A stretch of 64,000 nt of DNA from an uncultured Anaeroplasmataceae bacterium (lineage in GTDB: Bacteria; Bacillota_I; Bacilli_A; Acholeplasmatales; Anaeroplasmataceae), in contig CALUYM010000001.1 of NCBI GenBank assembly GCA_944325035.1, forward strand, positions 600,791 to 664,790. The letters are read 5' to 3'. This document shows, piece after piece, positions 44,922-53,905 of this stretch (position 1 is its first letter; every line of letters starts with the position of its first letter). Position numbers and translations under genes: made by a program. The notes under the pieces were generated by a model. That model was not told where the DNA came from and searched no databases. It worked only from the letters and a program-made list of their open reading frames with translations.

Positions 44922-45602
44922 CTATAATCTAATCATTCTATAACCAATACCAACATAAGTTCTAAATAATTCTTCTTTGAAAAAATCTTTTTCGATTTTT
45001 CTCCTCAAACCAGCCATAAAGACGCGCAATGTACCTGAATCATTTCCATCTTTACCCCAAACTTTTTCAATAATATAATTATGAGTAAAAGTCTTTCCTA
45101 CATTCTGTGCTAATACGCATAAGATTTTATATTCATAATTTGTAAGATGAATTTCTTTTTCATCAACATATACTGTATGCGATACATAATCAATTTTAAG
45201 TTTACCATTTATAAAAACCGATTCTGTTTGATTTTTTACGCCATTAAATCTTAACAATGAGCGTACTCTAGCTGCAAGTTCAACTGTTGAAAATGGTTTA
45301 GTAACATAATCATTAGCTCCACCATCTAAACATGCTACTTTTTCCTCTTCATTTGAACGGGCACTTACAATAATAATTGGAATTGTTTCATTATTTTCTC
45401 TAATATCTTTTAGTAGTTTTATGCCATCTAAATCAGGTAAGCCTAAATCCATAATAATTATATCAACAATATTTGTTATTAATAAATTAATCCCTTCTAG
45501 AGCATTATTAGCAATTAATGTTTTATATCCATCTAATTTAAAAGCAATTCTATATAGATTTGAAATAGCTTTATCATCTTCAATTATTAAAATATTAACC
45601 AT
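44922..45602 (-). CDS. kdpE: KdpE-like response regulator (OmpR/PhoB family)
   Basis: A 226-residue regulator. Receiver domain: acidic pocket IIEDD near residue 6-9, phospho-acceptor Asp in IIMDLGLPD near 52, and conserved Lys in VTKPFS near 101. C-terminal winged helix: LTNYEYKILCVLAQNVGKTF, then GNDSGTLRVFMAGLRRKIE recognition region. Overlaps the kinase gene by 8 nt. Expected to activate kdpFABC under potassium limitation; the operon lies directly downstream beyond two terminators. Confidence 0.9.
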   Translation of the reverse strand: MVNILIIEDDKAISNLYRIAFKLDGYKTLIANNALEGINLLITNIVDIIIMDLGLPDLDGIKLLKDIRENNETIPIIIVSARSNEEEKVACLDGGANDYVTKPFSTVELAARVRSLLRFNGVKNQTESVFINGKLKIDYVSHTVYVDEKEIHLTNYEYKILCVLAQNVGKTFTHNYIIEKVWGKDGNDSGTLRVFMAGLRRKIEKDFFKEELFRTYVGIGYRMIRL

Positions 45603-46692
45603 TATTATTCACCCCTTCACTATTTAATGGCAGACTAAACTCAAAACAAACCATTCCATTTAAAGTATAAGCCTCTATCGTACCTTCATGTGCGCGAATT
45701 ATGAGTTGGCAAACTGCTAGTCCAATTCCAGCATTTTTATTTATATCACCGGTCGTATAATATAGTTCAAATATATGTGGCAAATCAATATCATTAATAA
45801 GATCACCATCATTTACAATTCTAAAAACGGTATTTTTGCCAGTATTCCATACTTTTATCCATATATTTCCATCATTTTTGGTATGCTTTATGGCATTGTT
45901 TAAAATGTTAACCAATACCTGAGTAATTAGAATTGAATCCATAGGTGTTAATAATACATTTTGAGGTAAATCATAATGAATTTTTCTATCACCAATTATC
46001 CCATTGACAGCTCGAACGCTTTGCAAAATCACATCATCAACAACTTCATTTTTTTTATTAACTGTTAATTTATCACTATTTATTCTAGTTATAGCCAATA
46101 AATTTTCAATCACGCACATCATCCAGAGTGATTTTTCACTAATATCAGATAAAATCATATGTTGATCAGCTTTTTCCATGTTTTCGTTAGATAAAATTAA
46201 ATCAGCTCCATCTTTAATTGCAGTAAGAGGTGTTCTTAAATCATGAGAAATACTTTGTAAAAGCGTTACTTTTACTTGTTCTTTTTCCGATTCTTTTTTT
46301 AATAAAAATTTTTCATTTTGAAGTTTCATAATAACTTCATAGCGATGTTTTAATTGAAACATTACTAAACTTATGATTAAATTGATTATCAACATTAAAA
46401 TAAAAGTTATAGCATAAGTCGGATCGTTAAACTGAAATGTGTATTTGGGAATAGTGAAAAAAAAGTTGTATCCAATAACACTTAAAATAGATAAAAGAAG
46501 AGAATGGATATATGACTTTGTTAAAACTGCAGTTAAAATTACTCCTAAAACATAGACAATTAAAAAATTTAAATCATTTATCTTTAACCAACTAAGGAAG
46601 TAACAAAAAAGCGTACAAAATACAAATATTAGAAGTGTAAGAATACTATCTCGCATTTTTTTCGAGGCACTTTTTAAGAATTTTAACACCAT
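45595..46692 (-). CDS. KdpD C-terminal-type sensor histidine kinase (DUF4118-HisKA-HATPase)
   Basis: A 365-residue membrane kinase that looks like the C-terminal half of KdpD. Four clustered TM helices (about 13-105, DUF4118 with the typical GYNFFFTIP..TF) are followed by a coiled coil, HisKA with the phospho-His in SISHDLRTPLTAI, and HATPase with ILNNAIKHT (N box), the degenerate RIVNDGDLI and NAGIGLAV (G box). It lacks the KdpD/USP part, which is encoded at 37994-39517. AAGGAG 10 nt before the ATG at 46692 supports that start; the longer frame would include the ribosome binding site. Confidence 0.9.
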   Translation of the reverse strand: MVLKFLKSASKKMRDSILTLLIFVFCTLFCYFLSWLKINDLNFLIVYVLGVILTAVLTKSYIHSLLLSILSVIGYNFFFTIPKYTFQFNDPTYAITFILMLIINLIISLVMFQLKHRYEVIMKLQNEKFLLKKESEKEQVKVTLLQSISHDLRTPLTAIKDGADLILSNENMEKADQHMILSDISEKSLWMMCVIENLLAITRINSDKLTVNKKNEVVDDVILQSVRAVNGIIGDRKIHYDLPQNVLLTPMDSILITQVLVNILNNAIKHTKNDGNIWIKVWNTGKNTVFRIVNDGDLINDIDLPHIFELYYTTGDINKNAGIGLAVCQLIIRAHEGTIEAYTLNGMVCFEFSLPLNSEGVNNNG

Positions 46693-46742
46693 ATAACTAT
46701 ATCTCCTTTTCAAAATTTAGAAATAACAATTTAAACCACTAT

Positions 46743-47294
46743 TTAAGCTCTTGATACATAGCTGCCATCAGCTGTTGAAACGATTACCTTATCGCCAACG
46801 CTTAAAAATACAGGTACAGTTATAACTAAGCCAGTTGAAGTTACTGCTTTCTTACGAGATGTGTTATCTCCTTTAATTGCAGGATCACATTCAGTAATAT
46901 CTAACGTTACTTTATCTGGCAATTCAATTGTTAAAACTTCTTGACCATAAAATAATAAATCACAGTTCATACCTTCTGTTAAAAAATTCTTTTCCCATGA
47001 TAAATTTTGCATTGGTATTTCAATTTGTTCATATGTTTCATTATCCATAAAAGCATATGAATCTTGAGTAGGATAAATATATTGCATTTCGCGTCGTTCA
47101 ATAAAACAAAGTTTAAACTTTGTGTCACTACCTTTTAATGCTGTTTCAATACGAGCACCAGTTCTTAAATTACGCATTTTTACACGTACATAAGCAACTT
47201 TATTTTGTAACACATGCATAAATTCTAAAATTTCGCATAATTGACCATCATATTCAATTACCATTCCATTTTTTAGATCATTTACATTTATCAT
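46743..47294 (-). CDS. efp: Elongation factor P with atypical tip loop
   Basis: A 183-residue three-domain OB protein that relieves ribosome stalling at polyproline. Start at 47294 (MINVNDLKNGMVIEYDG) after GGAGATATTAATT; the open frame further upstream overlaps rsmH and is not used. Domains II and III are intact (GARIETALKGSDTKFKLCFIE; DGNTF-like CDPAIKGDNTS). In domain I the loop that normally reads HVKPGKGAAFVR is here HV-LQNKV-AYVR, one residue shorter, lacking the Pro-Gly-Lys-Gly tip. The single Lys may be equivalent to the modified Lys32/34. It is 13 nt downstream of rsmH, and no modification gene is recognised nearby. Confidence 0.92.
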   Translation of the reverse strand: MINVNDLKNGMVIEYDGQLCEILEFMHVLQNKVAYVRVKMRNLRTGARIETALKGSDTKFKLCFIERREMQYIYPTQDSYAFMDNETYEQIEIPMQNLSWEKNFLTEGMNCDLLFYGQEVLTIELPDKVTLDITECDPAIKGDNTSRKKAVTSTGLVITVPVFLSVGDKVIVSTADGSYVSRA

Positions 47295-47307
47295 AATTAA
47301 TATCTCC

Positions 47308-48231
47308 TCATCTCTTTCGAAGTACTCGCATCTTAGCGCTATGACTTCTATTATTTTCATTTAACTCTTCTTCACTAGGAAGAACAGCTTTTCTAGTAAT
47401 AAGCTCAAAAGGAGCTTCATCTTTTATAATAATAGGTAGCCCTGGTGGTATATCAAGTGTTGATTTTTCTTTAAAGATTGATTTACAAATTCGATCTTCT
47501 AATGATTGGAAAGTAATTACCACAGCTCGTCCATCACTATTTAGCATATCTAATGCGTCAAGCAATGATTTTTCAAATACTGATAACTCATCATTTACAG
47601 CTACACGTAAAGCTTGAAACACTTGTTTAGCAGGATGACCTTTTTTCTTTAGAATTTTTTGTGGTAAAGCACTTTTTATAATATCAACTAATTCAAATGT
47701 AGTCGTAATTCGTTTTTGTTTTCGAACTTTATCAATTTGGAAAGCAATTTGCTTAGCAAATGACTCTTCACCATAGCGATAAAAAATTTCTATCAATTTA
47801 GAAACAGGCCATTCATTTACAATAATTTCAGCTGTAAGTTGAGCATCTTGATTCATACGCATGTCTAGTGGTCCGTCCATACGATAAGAAAAGCCTCTTT
47901 CTTCCATATCAAATTGGAAAGAAGAAACGCCTAAATCATATAATATACCATCAATTTTACTAACCCCTAATTTATTTAATTCATTTTTTAAATTTACAAA
48001 GTTACTTTGAATAATTGTATAATTATTTCCAACCTTATCTAATACTTCTTTAGCTCTTGTTATAGCATATATATCTTGATCAAAAGAATACAAATGCCCT
48101 TTTTTCAATTTTGAAAGAATAAAAGAACTATGCCCTCCGCCACCAAGTGTGGCATCTACATAGATTCCATCTTCTTTAATATTAAGGGCATCTACTGCTT
48201 CATTTTTTAAAACTGAATAATGTGTATACAT
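47308..48231 (-). CDS. rsmH: 16S rRNA (cytosine1402-N4)-methyltransferase RsmH
   Basis: A 307-residue SAM-dependent methyltransferase, also called Mra[13 protein letters not shown] is the SAM-binding loop; [20 protein letters not shown] and [31 protein letters not shown] and [18 protein letters not shown] are all family signatures. It usually begins the mraZ-rsmH-ftsL-pbp division cluster; here no mraZ or ftsL is adjacent and efp follows instead. Confidence 0.96.
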   Translation of the reverse strand: MYTHYSVLKNEAVDALNIKEDGIYVDATLGGGGHSSFILSKLKKGHLYSFDQDIYAITRAKEVLDKVGNNYTIIQSNFVNLKNELNKLGVSKIDGILYDLGVSSFQFDMEERGFSYRMDGPLDMRMNQDAQLTAEIIVNEWPVSKLIEIFYRYGEESFAKQIAFQIDKVRKQKRITTTFELVDIIKSALPQKILKKKGHPAKQVFQALRVAVNDELSVFEKSLLDALDMLNSDGRAVVITFQSLEDRICKSIFKEKSTLDIPPGLPIIIKDEAPFELITRKAVLPSEEELNENNRSHSAKMRVLRKR

Positions 48232-48279
48232 AAAACACCAACTTTCTAGTCTATTATACCAAAAGTAGCTAAAAAAAGA

Positions 48280-48305
48280 AAATAGATGCTTAAGAGCATC
48301 TATTT
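48280..48305 (-). terminator. Terminator after rpmF
   Basis: 11-bp perfect stem AAATAGATGCT/AGCATCTATTT with a 4-nt loop, followed by U-rich sequence. Confidence 0.85.
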
Positions 48306-48311
48306 CTTTAA

Positions 48312-48506
48312 CTATTCAGATTTAGCATCTTTAATAGCTACTACTTGTCTACCCTTGTAAGTTCCACAATTTGAACAAGCACGGTGAGATAATGTTAATT
48401 CACCACAATTTGGGCATACAATCATGCCAGGTACTGTTAATGCAGAGTGTGAATTTCTCATTCTCTTTTTCATCTTTGATGTACGACGGAAAGGTACAAT
48501 TGCCAT
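48312..48506 (-). CDS. rpmF: 50S ribosomal protein bL32
   Basis: A 64-residue basic ribosomal protein. N-terminal [17 protein letters not shown] is typical, and a zinc ribbon is formed by CPNCGE and CSNCG. It follows yceD by 11 nt, the standard yceD-rpmF pair. Confidence 0.97.
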   Translation of the reverse strand: MAIVPFRRTSKMKKRMRNSHSALTVPGMIVCPNCGELTLSHRACSNCGTYKGRQVVAIKDAKSE

Positions 48507-48517
48507 AAGAACACCTC

Positions 48518-48997
48518 CTACTTTTTCAATAAATCTTTTAAACCTGCGAATGCGGGATTAATATACTCTTGTTCAACTTCGTCATCTTCTATATTTTCAT
48601 CGAAAAAATCAACACCGTCTTTTACAGACTTCATTGGTTTTTCAATTAAAATATCAGATAAGACTTCATCTTTCGTATCTAAAGTTTGTCCCTCAAGATA
48701 TACATAGTCACCATTATCAGCGGTTTCTTTGTCAAATGTATAATATTCACAAGCTTTTGTTCTTATACTATAAGGTATTTTTTCAAGAGTTACAGCACAT
48801 TCTAAAAAAAGATTAATTGAAATATCCATCTCTACCTTATATGAATCTGGACCTATATTCGCGATGGTTTCTATTACTTTTGCTTCACTTGAAGAAATAA
48901 TATCTTCGAAGCCATCCAGTTCTGATTTAAAATCAAATTGATTTGTTTCAGTATATGGGAATTTCATTTTTCTTAATTGAGCTAATGTATAACGCAT
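48518..48997 (-). CDS. yceD: YceD (DUF177) family protein
   Basis: A 159-residue acidic cytoplasmic protein of the DUF177/YceD family (PF02620), found next to rpmF throughout bacteria and linked to 23S rRNA or ribosome biogenesis. The core [16 protein letters not shown] matches the conserved 'CSRCLEPf' position with the Cys residues partly lost. The C-terminal [19 protein letters not shown] is characteristic ('P.fa.L..L'). The ATG at 48997 follows AGGGTGA; the longer GTG start is part of that site. Confidence 0.9.
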   Translation of the reverse strand: MRYTLAQLRKMKFPYTETNQFDFKSELDGFEDIISSSEAKVIETIANIGPDSYKVEMDISINLFLECAVTLEKIPYSIRTKACEYYTFDKETADNGDYVYLEGQTLDTKDEVLSDILIEKPMKSVKDGVDFFDENIEDDEVEQEYINPAFAGLKDLLKK

Positions 48998-49018
48998 AAA
49001 AATCACCCTAGCAGTCTA

Positions 49019-49047
49019 ATTATATTATTGTAGCAATTCAAAGTCAA
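49019..49047 (-). promoter_or_regulatory. Promoter of yceD-rpmF
   Basis: Minus strand TTGACT (49042-49047), 17 nt, TATAAT (49019-49024); 21 nt from the -10 to the start codon. Confidence 0.8.
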
Positions 49048-49213
49048 GATTTTTTTTATTTATAGCTAAACCAAAAATAAATTTCGATATTAATATGCAT
49101 TATCTTTTTACTTAAGAGTAAATAAAATAAGTTAAAAAAATTGTTATAATAAGTAGTAATAAATTTGAAATTGATAAAATAAATGAGTTTTTAAATCTCA
49201 ATCAATAACTAAT

Positions 49214-49278
49214 AAAAGTAACCTAAACCTTTATATTAAATTTGCCAATATATACTAATATAAGTTAAGGTTACTTTT
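49214..49278 (-). terminator. Terminator after methionine-import/amidohydrolase operon
   Basis: 11-bp outer stem AAAAGTAACCT/AGGTTACTTTT with a further imperfect inner stem, followed by U run. The remainder of the 49048-49213 gap is AT-rich with no gene. Confidence 0.7.
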
Positions 49279-49362
49279 TATTATCTTTATTTAATATCTA
49301 TTTTAAATTTTTTAATGTAATATGTTGATTAAAATTTATAATACCAGTATGTTTAAATTATT

Positions 49363-50553
49363 CTATAAATTATTCAAAAATTTAATAGCGTAAGCTGAAT
49401 ACATTTCTACACTAGTCAAAAGTCCATTTTCATCAATATCAAATACTTCATTATGATGCGCTACAACTGTTTCTGGTCTTTTAGAGTTTCCCGTTCCAAC
49501 AAAAGCATAAACTCCTGGAACACACTTAATAAATTCAGCAAAATCATCTCCACCTAACGAGGGTTGACGATTTGTAATTACATTTTCTTCGCCAAAAAGT
49601 TGTTTAGCAATATCTTGAGCCTCTAAACTTGCAGTTAAATCATTTACAAGTGGTGATGTAAAATCCTGCCATTCAACCAAAGCTTCTCCACCATATATTT
49701 TAGCAATAGTTTTAGCAACTTCATCAATTTTGCTAATTTTTTCTTTTCGCATTTGTTCAGTTAAACAACGCAATGTACCTTCAAGTGTTGCTTCACCAGC
49801 AACAATATTATAAGCAGTTCCAGCATTTAACTTACCAATACCAATTAAAACATTATCCATTGGTGAAGACATTCTTGAAACTAATGCTTGTAAACTAACC
49901 ACTATTTGACTTGCAATATATAATGCGTCGACTCCTTCTTGAGGAGTTGAAACATGCGCTTGAACTCCTTTTACAGTTATTTTAAACCAATCAACACTCG
50001 CATTATTGGGCCCAGGGACTAAAGCAATTTTCCCCACTTCAATATTTGAAGCTACATGAATTCCAAAAGTACGATTAGCACCATTTAGGTATCCTTCATT
50101 TACAAAAATTCTTCCGCCATAACCAATTTCTTCAGCTTGTTGAAAAATAAGACGAACTTCTCCTGAGAATTTATCTCGCAATCTTGTCAAAACTCTTGCT
50201 GCACCGAGTAAACCTGCTGTATGAGCATCATGCCCACATGCATGCATTACTCCTTCATTAACACTCTTATATTCACATTCATGCTTTTCAGTTAAAGGTA
50301 AGGCATCAATATCTGCTCTTAACACTATTATTTTATTTCCTGGTTTATTACCTTTAATTGTAGCAAATACGCCAGTTTCACCAACTCTTTTATGAGAAAC
50401 TCCAATTTTATCTAATTCTTCTTCGATTTTTAGTGCTGTATTAAATTCATTTTTAGGAGTCTCTGGATATTTATGAAAGTGACGTCGTAGATTAACGACA
50501 TACTCATGATCTTCCTTAGTATTTTTTTTAATTAATTCTAAAATATCTTCCAT
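49363..50553 (-). CDS. M20D-family amidohydrolase (N-acyl-amino-acid hydrolase type)
   Basis: A 396-residue metallo-amidohydrolase. Marks are LRRHFHKYPETP at the start, VLRADIDALPL, MHACGHDAHTAGLLG with the metal-binding His/Cys residues, QQAEEIGYGG with the catalytic Glu, and SLGGDDFAEF. The Cys-x-His pattern is that of the IAA-amino-acid hydrolase/hippurate hydrolase group. It follows the methionine importer in the same operon, so a likely role is release of methionine from an N-acyl or similar conjugate. The ATG at 50553 with AAGGAG 6 nt upstream is chosen over a longer frame. Confidence 0.9.
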   Translation of the reverse strand: MEDILELIKKNTKEDHEYVVNLRRHFHKYPETPKNEFNTALKIEEELDKIGVSHKRVGETGVFATIKGNKPGNKIIVLRADIDALPLTEKHECEYKSVNEGVMHACGHDAHTAGLLGAARVLTRLRDKFSGEVRLIFQQAEEIGYGGRIFVNEGYLNGANRTFGIHVASNIEVGKIALVPGPNNASVDWFKITVKGVQAHVSTPQEGVDALYIASQIVVSLQALVSRMSSPMDNVLIGIGKLNAGTAYNIVAGEATLEGTLRCLTEQMRKEKISKIDEVAKTIAKIYGGEALVEWQDFTSPLVNDLTASLEAQDIAKQLFGEENVITNRQPSLGGDDFAEFIKCVPGVYAFVGTGNSKRPETVVAHHNEVFDIDENGLLTSVEMYSAYAIKFLNNL

Positions 50554-50617
50554 ATTTTTCTCCTTATATAATTTATATATTTTATTTTTCAATAAAGATA
50601 TAAATATTTAATTTTGA

Positions 50618-52279
50618 TTATAATTTTATTTCTTTATTAATCCTTTCGACTAAAGCCTTTGCTTGTTCAGTAGTGGCATCAGTTAAAGGATTATAATTAA
50701 ATGCCGGGAAAAAAGCTTCTTGATAAGAAATTAAAATATACTCAGCCACCTCTTGGCTTTGGAATGCTTCTACAATTTGTTTATATTTTTCATTATCTTT
50801 TTCTGATTCACGGGCAACGATAACATTTACATACGGATTTTCACCTGATGATGTACTTTCTGTTAATAATCCATCACGTGATGGTATTAATTTAGCTGGA
50901 ATGGCATAGGTTGCATTTATAGTTGCAGCGGCATAGTCGTTAAGGGTTGTGGTTAATGTCGCCGCATCTTGAGGTACAATTTCAATATTATAATAGTATG
51001 TTTGTATATTTTTTAATTCTGGAGTATATCCGGCTGCTGGATCAACTTGAATAAGACCTGCTTGTTCAAGTAATTTAATTCCACGGCTTTGATTAGTACT
51101 ATCCTTTGGAATAGCTATCTTTAAAGCATTATCTTTCACACTATTTGTCCCATTTGTGCCAGCACTAGCTTTAATATCATCAATAGTTTTATATTTTTTT
51201 GAATAAATAGTTAGTGGTGCAATCACAGATTCACCAATTGCTGTAATTGCATAATTATTAACTTTAATTTCATTTTTTAAATATGCTATATGTTGAAATG
51301 AGTTTAAATCAATGTCACCACTATGTAAAGCTTCATTTGGTAAATTATAGGCAGAAAATTCAATTAAATCAATATCTATGTCGTAACCTCTTTCATTTAA
51401 AACATATTGAACTGCCTTCCATTGATCATTGTTAGAACCACAAACTCCAATTCTTACAACATTATCTTTTTTCTTATCAGTCAATGATATAGTTGTAACA
51501 GTTATAACAATTGTTAGAATTACAATAATAATTGATGATAAAATACCAAGATTACGATAATATTTTTTCTTATTCTCTTTATTAAATACTTTGTCAAATC
51601 TAATCAGTTCACGATTAGTTGTTTTCTTAGCTAAAAAAGAACCGATAAATTGTAATAAGCAAATAAATAATAATAATACAATAATACACGCATAGATAAT
51701 ATCACTATGATTCAATCCTTGACCATAATTAATTGCAAAATCACCAAGACCACCTGCTCCAACAGCTCCAGCCATTGTAGTTAATCCAACTAATGAAATG
51801 GCAGTAATTGTTGTAATTCGAATAAGTTCTGGAACTGATTCATGCAAATAAACTCTAAATATAATTCCAAATGTTGAACTTCCCATACTACGTGCTGCTT
51901 CAATTTTACCTGGTGAAACATTCTCCAATGCAGTTTCAACTTGTCTTGCGTAAAATGGAACTGTTCCAAAAATTAACGGAATTATAGCTCCTCGAACACC
52001 AATTGATGTTCCAACGATAGCTCTTGTAAATGGAATCAAGAATACTAATAAAATAACAAATGGTATTGAACGGAAAATGTTAATAAATATACTTAAAATT
52101 GAATAAATAATTTTATTTTCTTTAATACCACCTTTTTTAAAAACAGTTAATAAAACACCAAATAATAAACCAAAAATGAAAGAGAAAATTCCTGATATTA
52201 AAAACATTTGCAATGTCGCAACACAGTTTTCAATAAACTTATCCCAATAAGTTATTAAATTTTGAAACAATAAATTCAT
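50618..52279 (-). CDS. Fused methionine ABC permease and substrate-binding protein (MetI-MetQ)
   Basis: A 553-residue fusion. Residues 1-220 are a MetI-type permease with five or six TM helices and the coupling motif ESVPELIRITTITAI preceding GAGGLGDFAINYG. A further TM at about 245-267 (SSIIIVILTIVITVTT) anchors the second half. Residues 275-553 are a MetQ/NlpA lipoprotein-type binding domain (VRIGVCGSNNDQWKAVQ, IEFSAYNLPNEALHSGDIDL, ENPYVNVIVARESEK) but without its own signal peptide or lipobox. The frame is continuous with no stop or shift. It is coupled to metN by 1 nt. The ligand is probably methionine or its derivatives. Confidence 0.9.
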   Translation of the reverse strand: MNLLFQNLITYWDKFIENCVATLQMFLISGIFSFIFGLLFGVLLTVFKKGGIKENKIIYSILSIFINIFRSIPFVILLVFLIPFTRAIVGTSIGVRGAIIPLIFGTVPFYARQVETALENVSPGKIEAARSMGSSTFGIIFRVYLHESVPELIRITTITAISLVGLTTMAGAVGAGGLGDFAINYGQGLNHSDIIYACIIVLLLFICLLQFIGSFLAKKTTNRELIRFDKVFNKENKKKYYRNLGILSSIIIVILTIVITVTTISLTDKKKDNVVRIGVCGSNNDQWKAVQYVLNERGYDIDIDLIEFSAYNLPNEALHSGDIDLNSFQHIAYLKNEIKVNNYAITAIGESVIAPLTIYSKKYKTIDDIKASAGTNGTNSVKDNALKIAIPKDSTNQSRGIKLLEQAGLIQVDPAAGYTPELKNIQTYYYNIEIVPQDAATLTTTLNDYAAATINATYAIPAKLIPSRDGLLTESTSSGENPYVNVIVARESEKDNEKYKQIVEAFQSQEVAEYILISYQEAFFPAFNYNPLTDATTEQAKALVERINKEIKL

Positions 52280-53325
52280 TATCTAATCTCCTCCTTCGTA
52301 ATTTTTTTAACATCAACATGATTTTCTTTTAAGTAGTCTATTGCATTATTTATATCTTCTTTTTTACCTTCTAAAGAAACAATAACCGAACCTAAAGGTG
52401 ATGATTGTAAAATCTCAACATTAGCTAAAACAATATTAACATCAACATTAAAACGACGAGATATATCCGAAATTAAAGCATTACCTACCGTTTTCTTTTC
52501 AAATTGTAATTTTACTAACTCGCCATCTTTATTTAAATCTAAATTAGAATCAATCAAATCGGAAATTTTTCCTAAAACAGAAGTAGAACTGATAAACTTT
52601 TTAGTAATAGGCATTTTAGGATGAGCAAAAATATCATAAACTGCTCCTTCTTCTACTACTTCACCTTTTTCCATAACAGCTACACGTGAGCAAATAGTTT
52701 TTATAACTGCCATTTCATGGGTTATTAATACTATTGTTAACCCCAGTTCTTTATTTAATTTTTTTAATAATGCTAAAATTTGTTCAGTTGCATCTGGATC
52801 AAGAGCACTTGTTGCTTCATCAGATAATAATACCTTAGGATTGTTTGCTAAAGCTCTAGCAATTGCAACTCTTTGTTTTTGTCCTCCTGATAATTGCGAT
52901 GGATAAACATCGGCCTTGTCAACTAAATCAACTAAATTTAATAGTTCATATACTCTTTTCTTGATTTCTTCTTTAGTTTTTTTAGAATGCTTAAGCGCAT
53001 AAGCTACATTATCAAAAACAGTGTTTCTATCCAGCAAATTAAAATGTTGAAAAATCATTCCAATATTTTTTCTAACTTGTTGTAATTCTTTGTTACTGAT
53101 AATATAATCATTACCTACTAAAATTTTTCCATCAATTGTAATACTTCCACTATCTGGTACTTCTAATAAATTAATCGTTCTTATTAATGATGATTTACCC
53201 GCACCTGAATAACCTATAATTCCATAGATATCACCGTCATTAATTGTTAAACTTACATCTTTAATTGCCTCAACATCGATTGTTTTTAAATGATATGTTT
53301 TACATAAATTTTTAAGTTCAATCAT
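52279..53325 (-). CDS. metN: MetN, methionine ABC transporter ATPase
   Basis: A 348-residue ATPase. Walker A GYSGAGKSS, Q-loop IFQHFNLL, signature LSGGQKQRVAIARAL, Walker B VLLSDEATSALD, H-loop VLITHEM. A C-terminal NIL (ACT-like) domain from about 270 (VKLQFEKKTVGNALISDI ... GSVIVSLEGKKEDI) senses methionine in family members. First gene after a T-box leader whose apparent specifier is AUG, so expression is expected to rise when tRNA-Met is uncharged. Confidence 0.93.
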   Translation of the reverse strand: MIELKNLCKTYHLKTIDVEAIKDVSLTINDGDIYGIIGYSGAGKSSLIRTINLLEVPDSGSITIDGKILVGNDYIISNKELQQVRKNIGMIFQHFNLLDRNTVFDNVAYALKHSKKTKEEIKKRVYELLNLVDLVDKADVYPSQLSGGQKQRVAIARALANNPKVLLSDEATSALDPDATEQILALLKKLNKELGLTIVLITHEMAVIKTICSRVAVMEKGEVVEEGAVYDIFAHPKMPITKKFISSTSVLGKISDLIDSNLDLNKDGELVKLQFEKKTVGNALISDISRRFNVDVNIVLANVEILQSSPLGSVIVSLEGKKEDINNAIDYLKENHVDVKKITKEEIR

Positions 53326-53348
53326 ATTTATTTCTCTCCTTTCAAAAC

Positions 53349-53606
53349 AAAAAAAGTCCTTAGCTAAAAAGCTAAGGACGAAATTCTCCGTGTTACCACC
53401 TTATTTTACAAATACCTCACAATATTTGCCTCATCGAGTACCAACATACTCTATCGCTTTAACGGGCGAACCCGGAACACTCTAAAAAATTCAAATGTTC
53501 AACTCCAAGACCATCTTCATTAATCTCTTTATATCTTCTTACACCACCCGAAGACTCTCTATGCTAAATCCGATTAACTACTCTTCTCTTCCTAGTTTTT
53601 TATATA
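53349..53606 (-). ncRNA. T-box leader, probable tRNA-Met responsive
   Basis: Minus-strand leader before metN. It contains the T-box sequence AAGGTGGTAACACGGAG (53386-53402) followed by the classical terminator GTCCTTAGCT/AGCTAAGGAC (53356-53379) and seven U. Upstream stem I elements AGAGAG, GGTGG and TTGGAGT are visible. The specifier-side sequence GAAGATGGTCTTGGAG gives AUG followed by a purine before UUGGAG, so methionine is the best reading. Confidence 0.9.
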
Positions 53607-53611
53607 GATTC

Positions 53612-53640
53612 ATTATAATCTTATCTTATTCAAATTGCAA
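53612..53640 (-). promoter_or_regulatory. Promoter of the T-box/metN operon
   Basis: Minus strand TTGCAA (53635-53640), 17 nt, TATAAT (53612-53617). Confidence 0.75.
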
Positions 53641-53905
53641 GTGTAATTATACAATTATAATATTTATATTATTTAGATATAGTAAATCATCTAAATAGTA
53701 ATAAAAATATCCATATAAAATTTATATATTTTGTATTAGAAATTTAGAATTTCCTTTTATTAAATTTATACACAATATTTTATACTCCATATTCAATTCT
53801 ATTTTAAAATTCTTTTTTTAATTATAATTAATAAATCATAAAAAAAATATCACTTTAAGTTAAGATAATGCTATAATTAATTTAGTATATTTTAAAGGAG
53901 TAATT

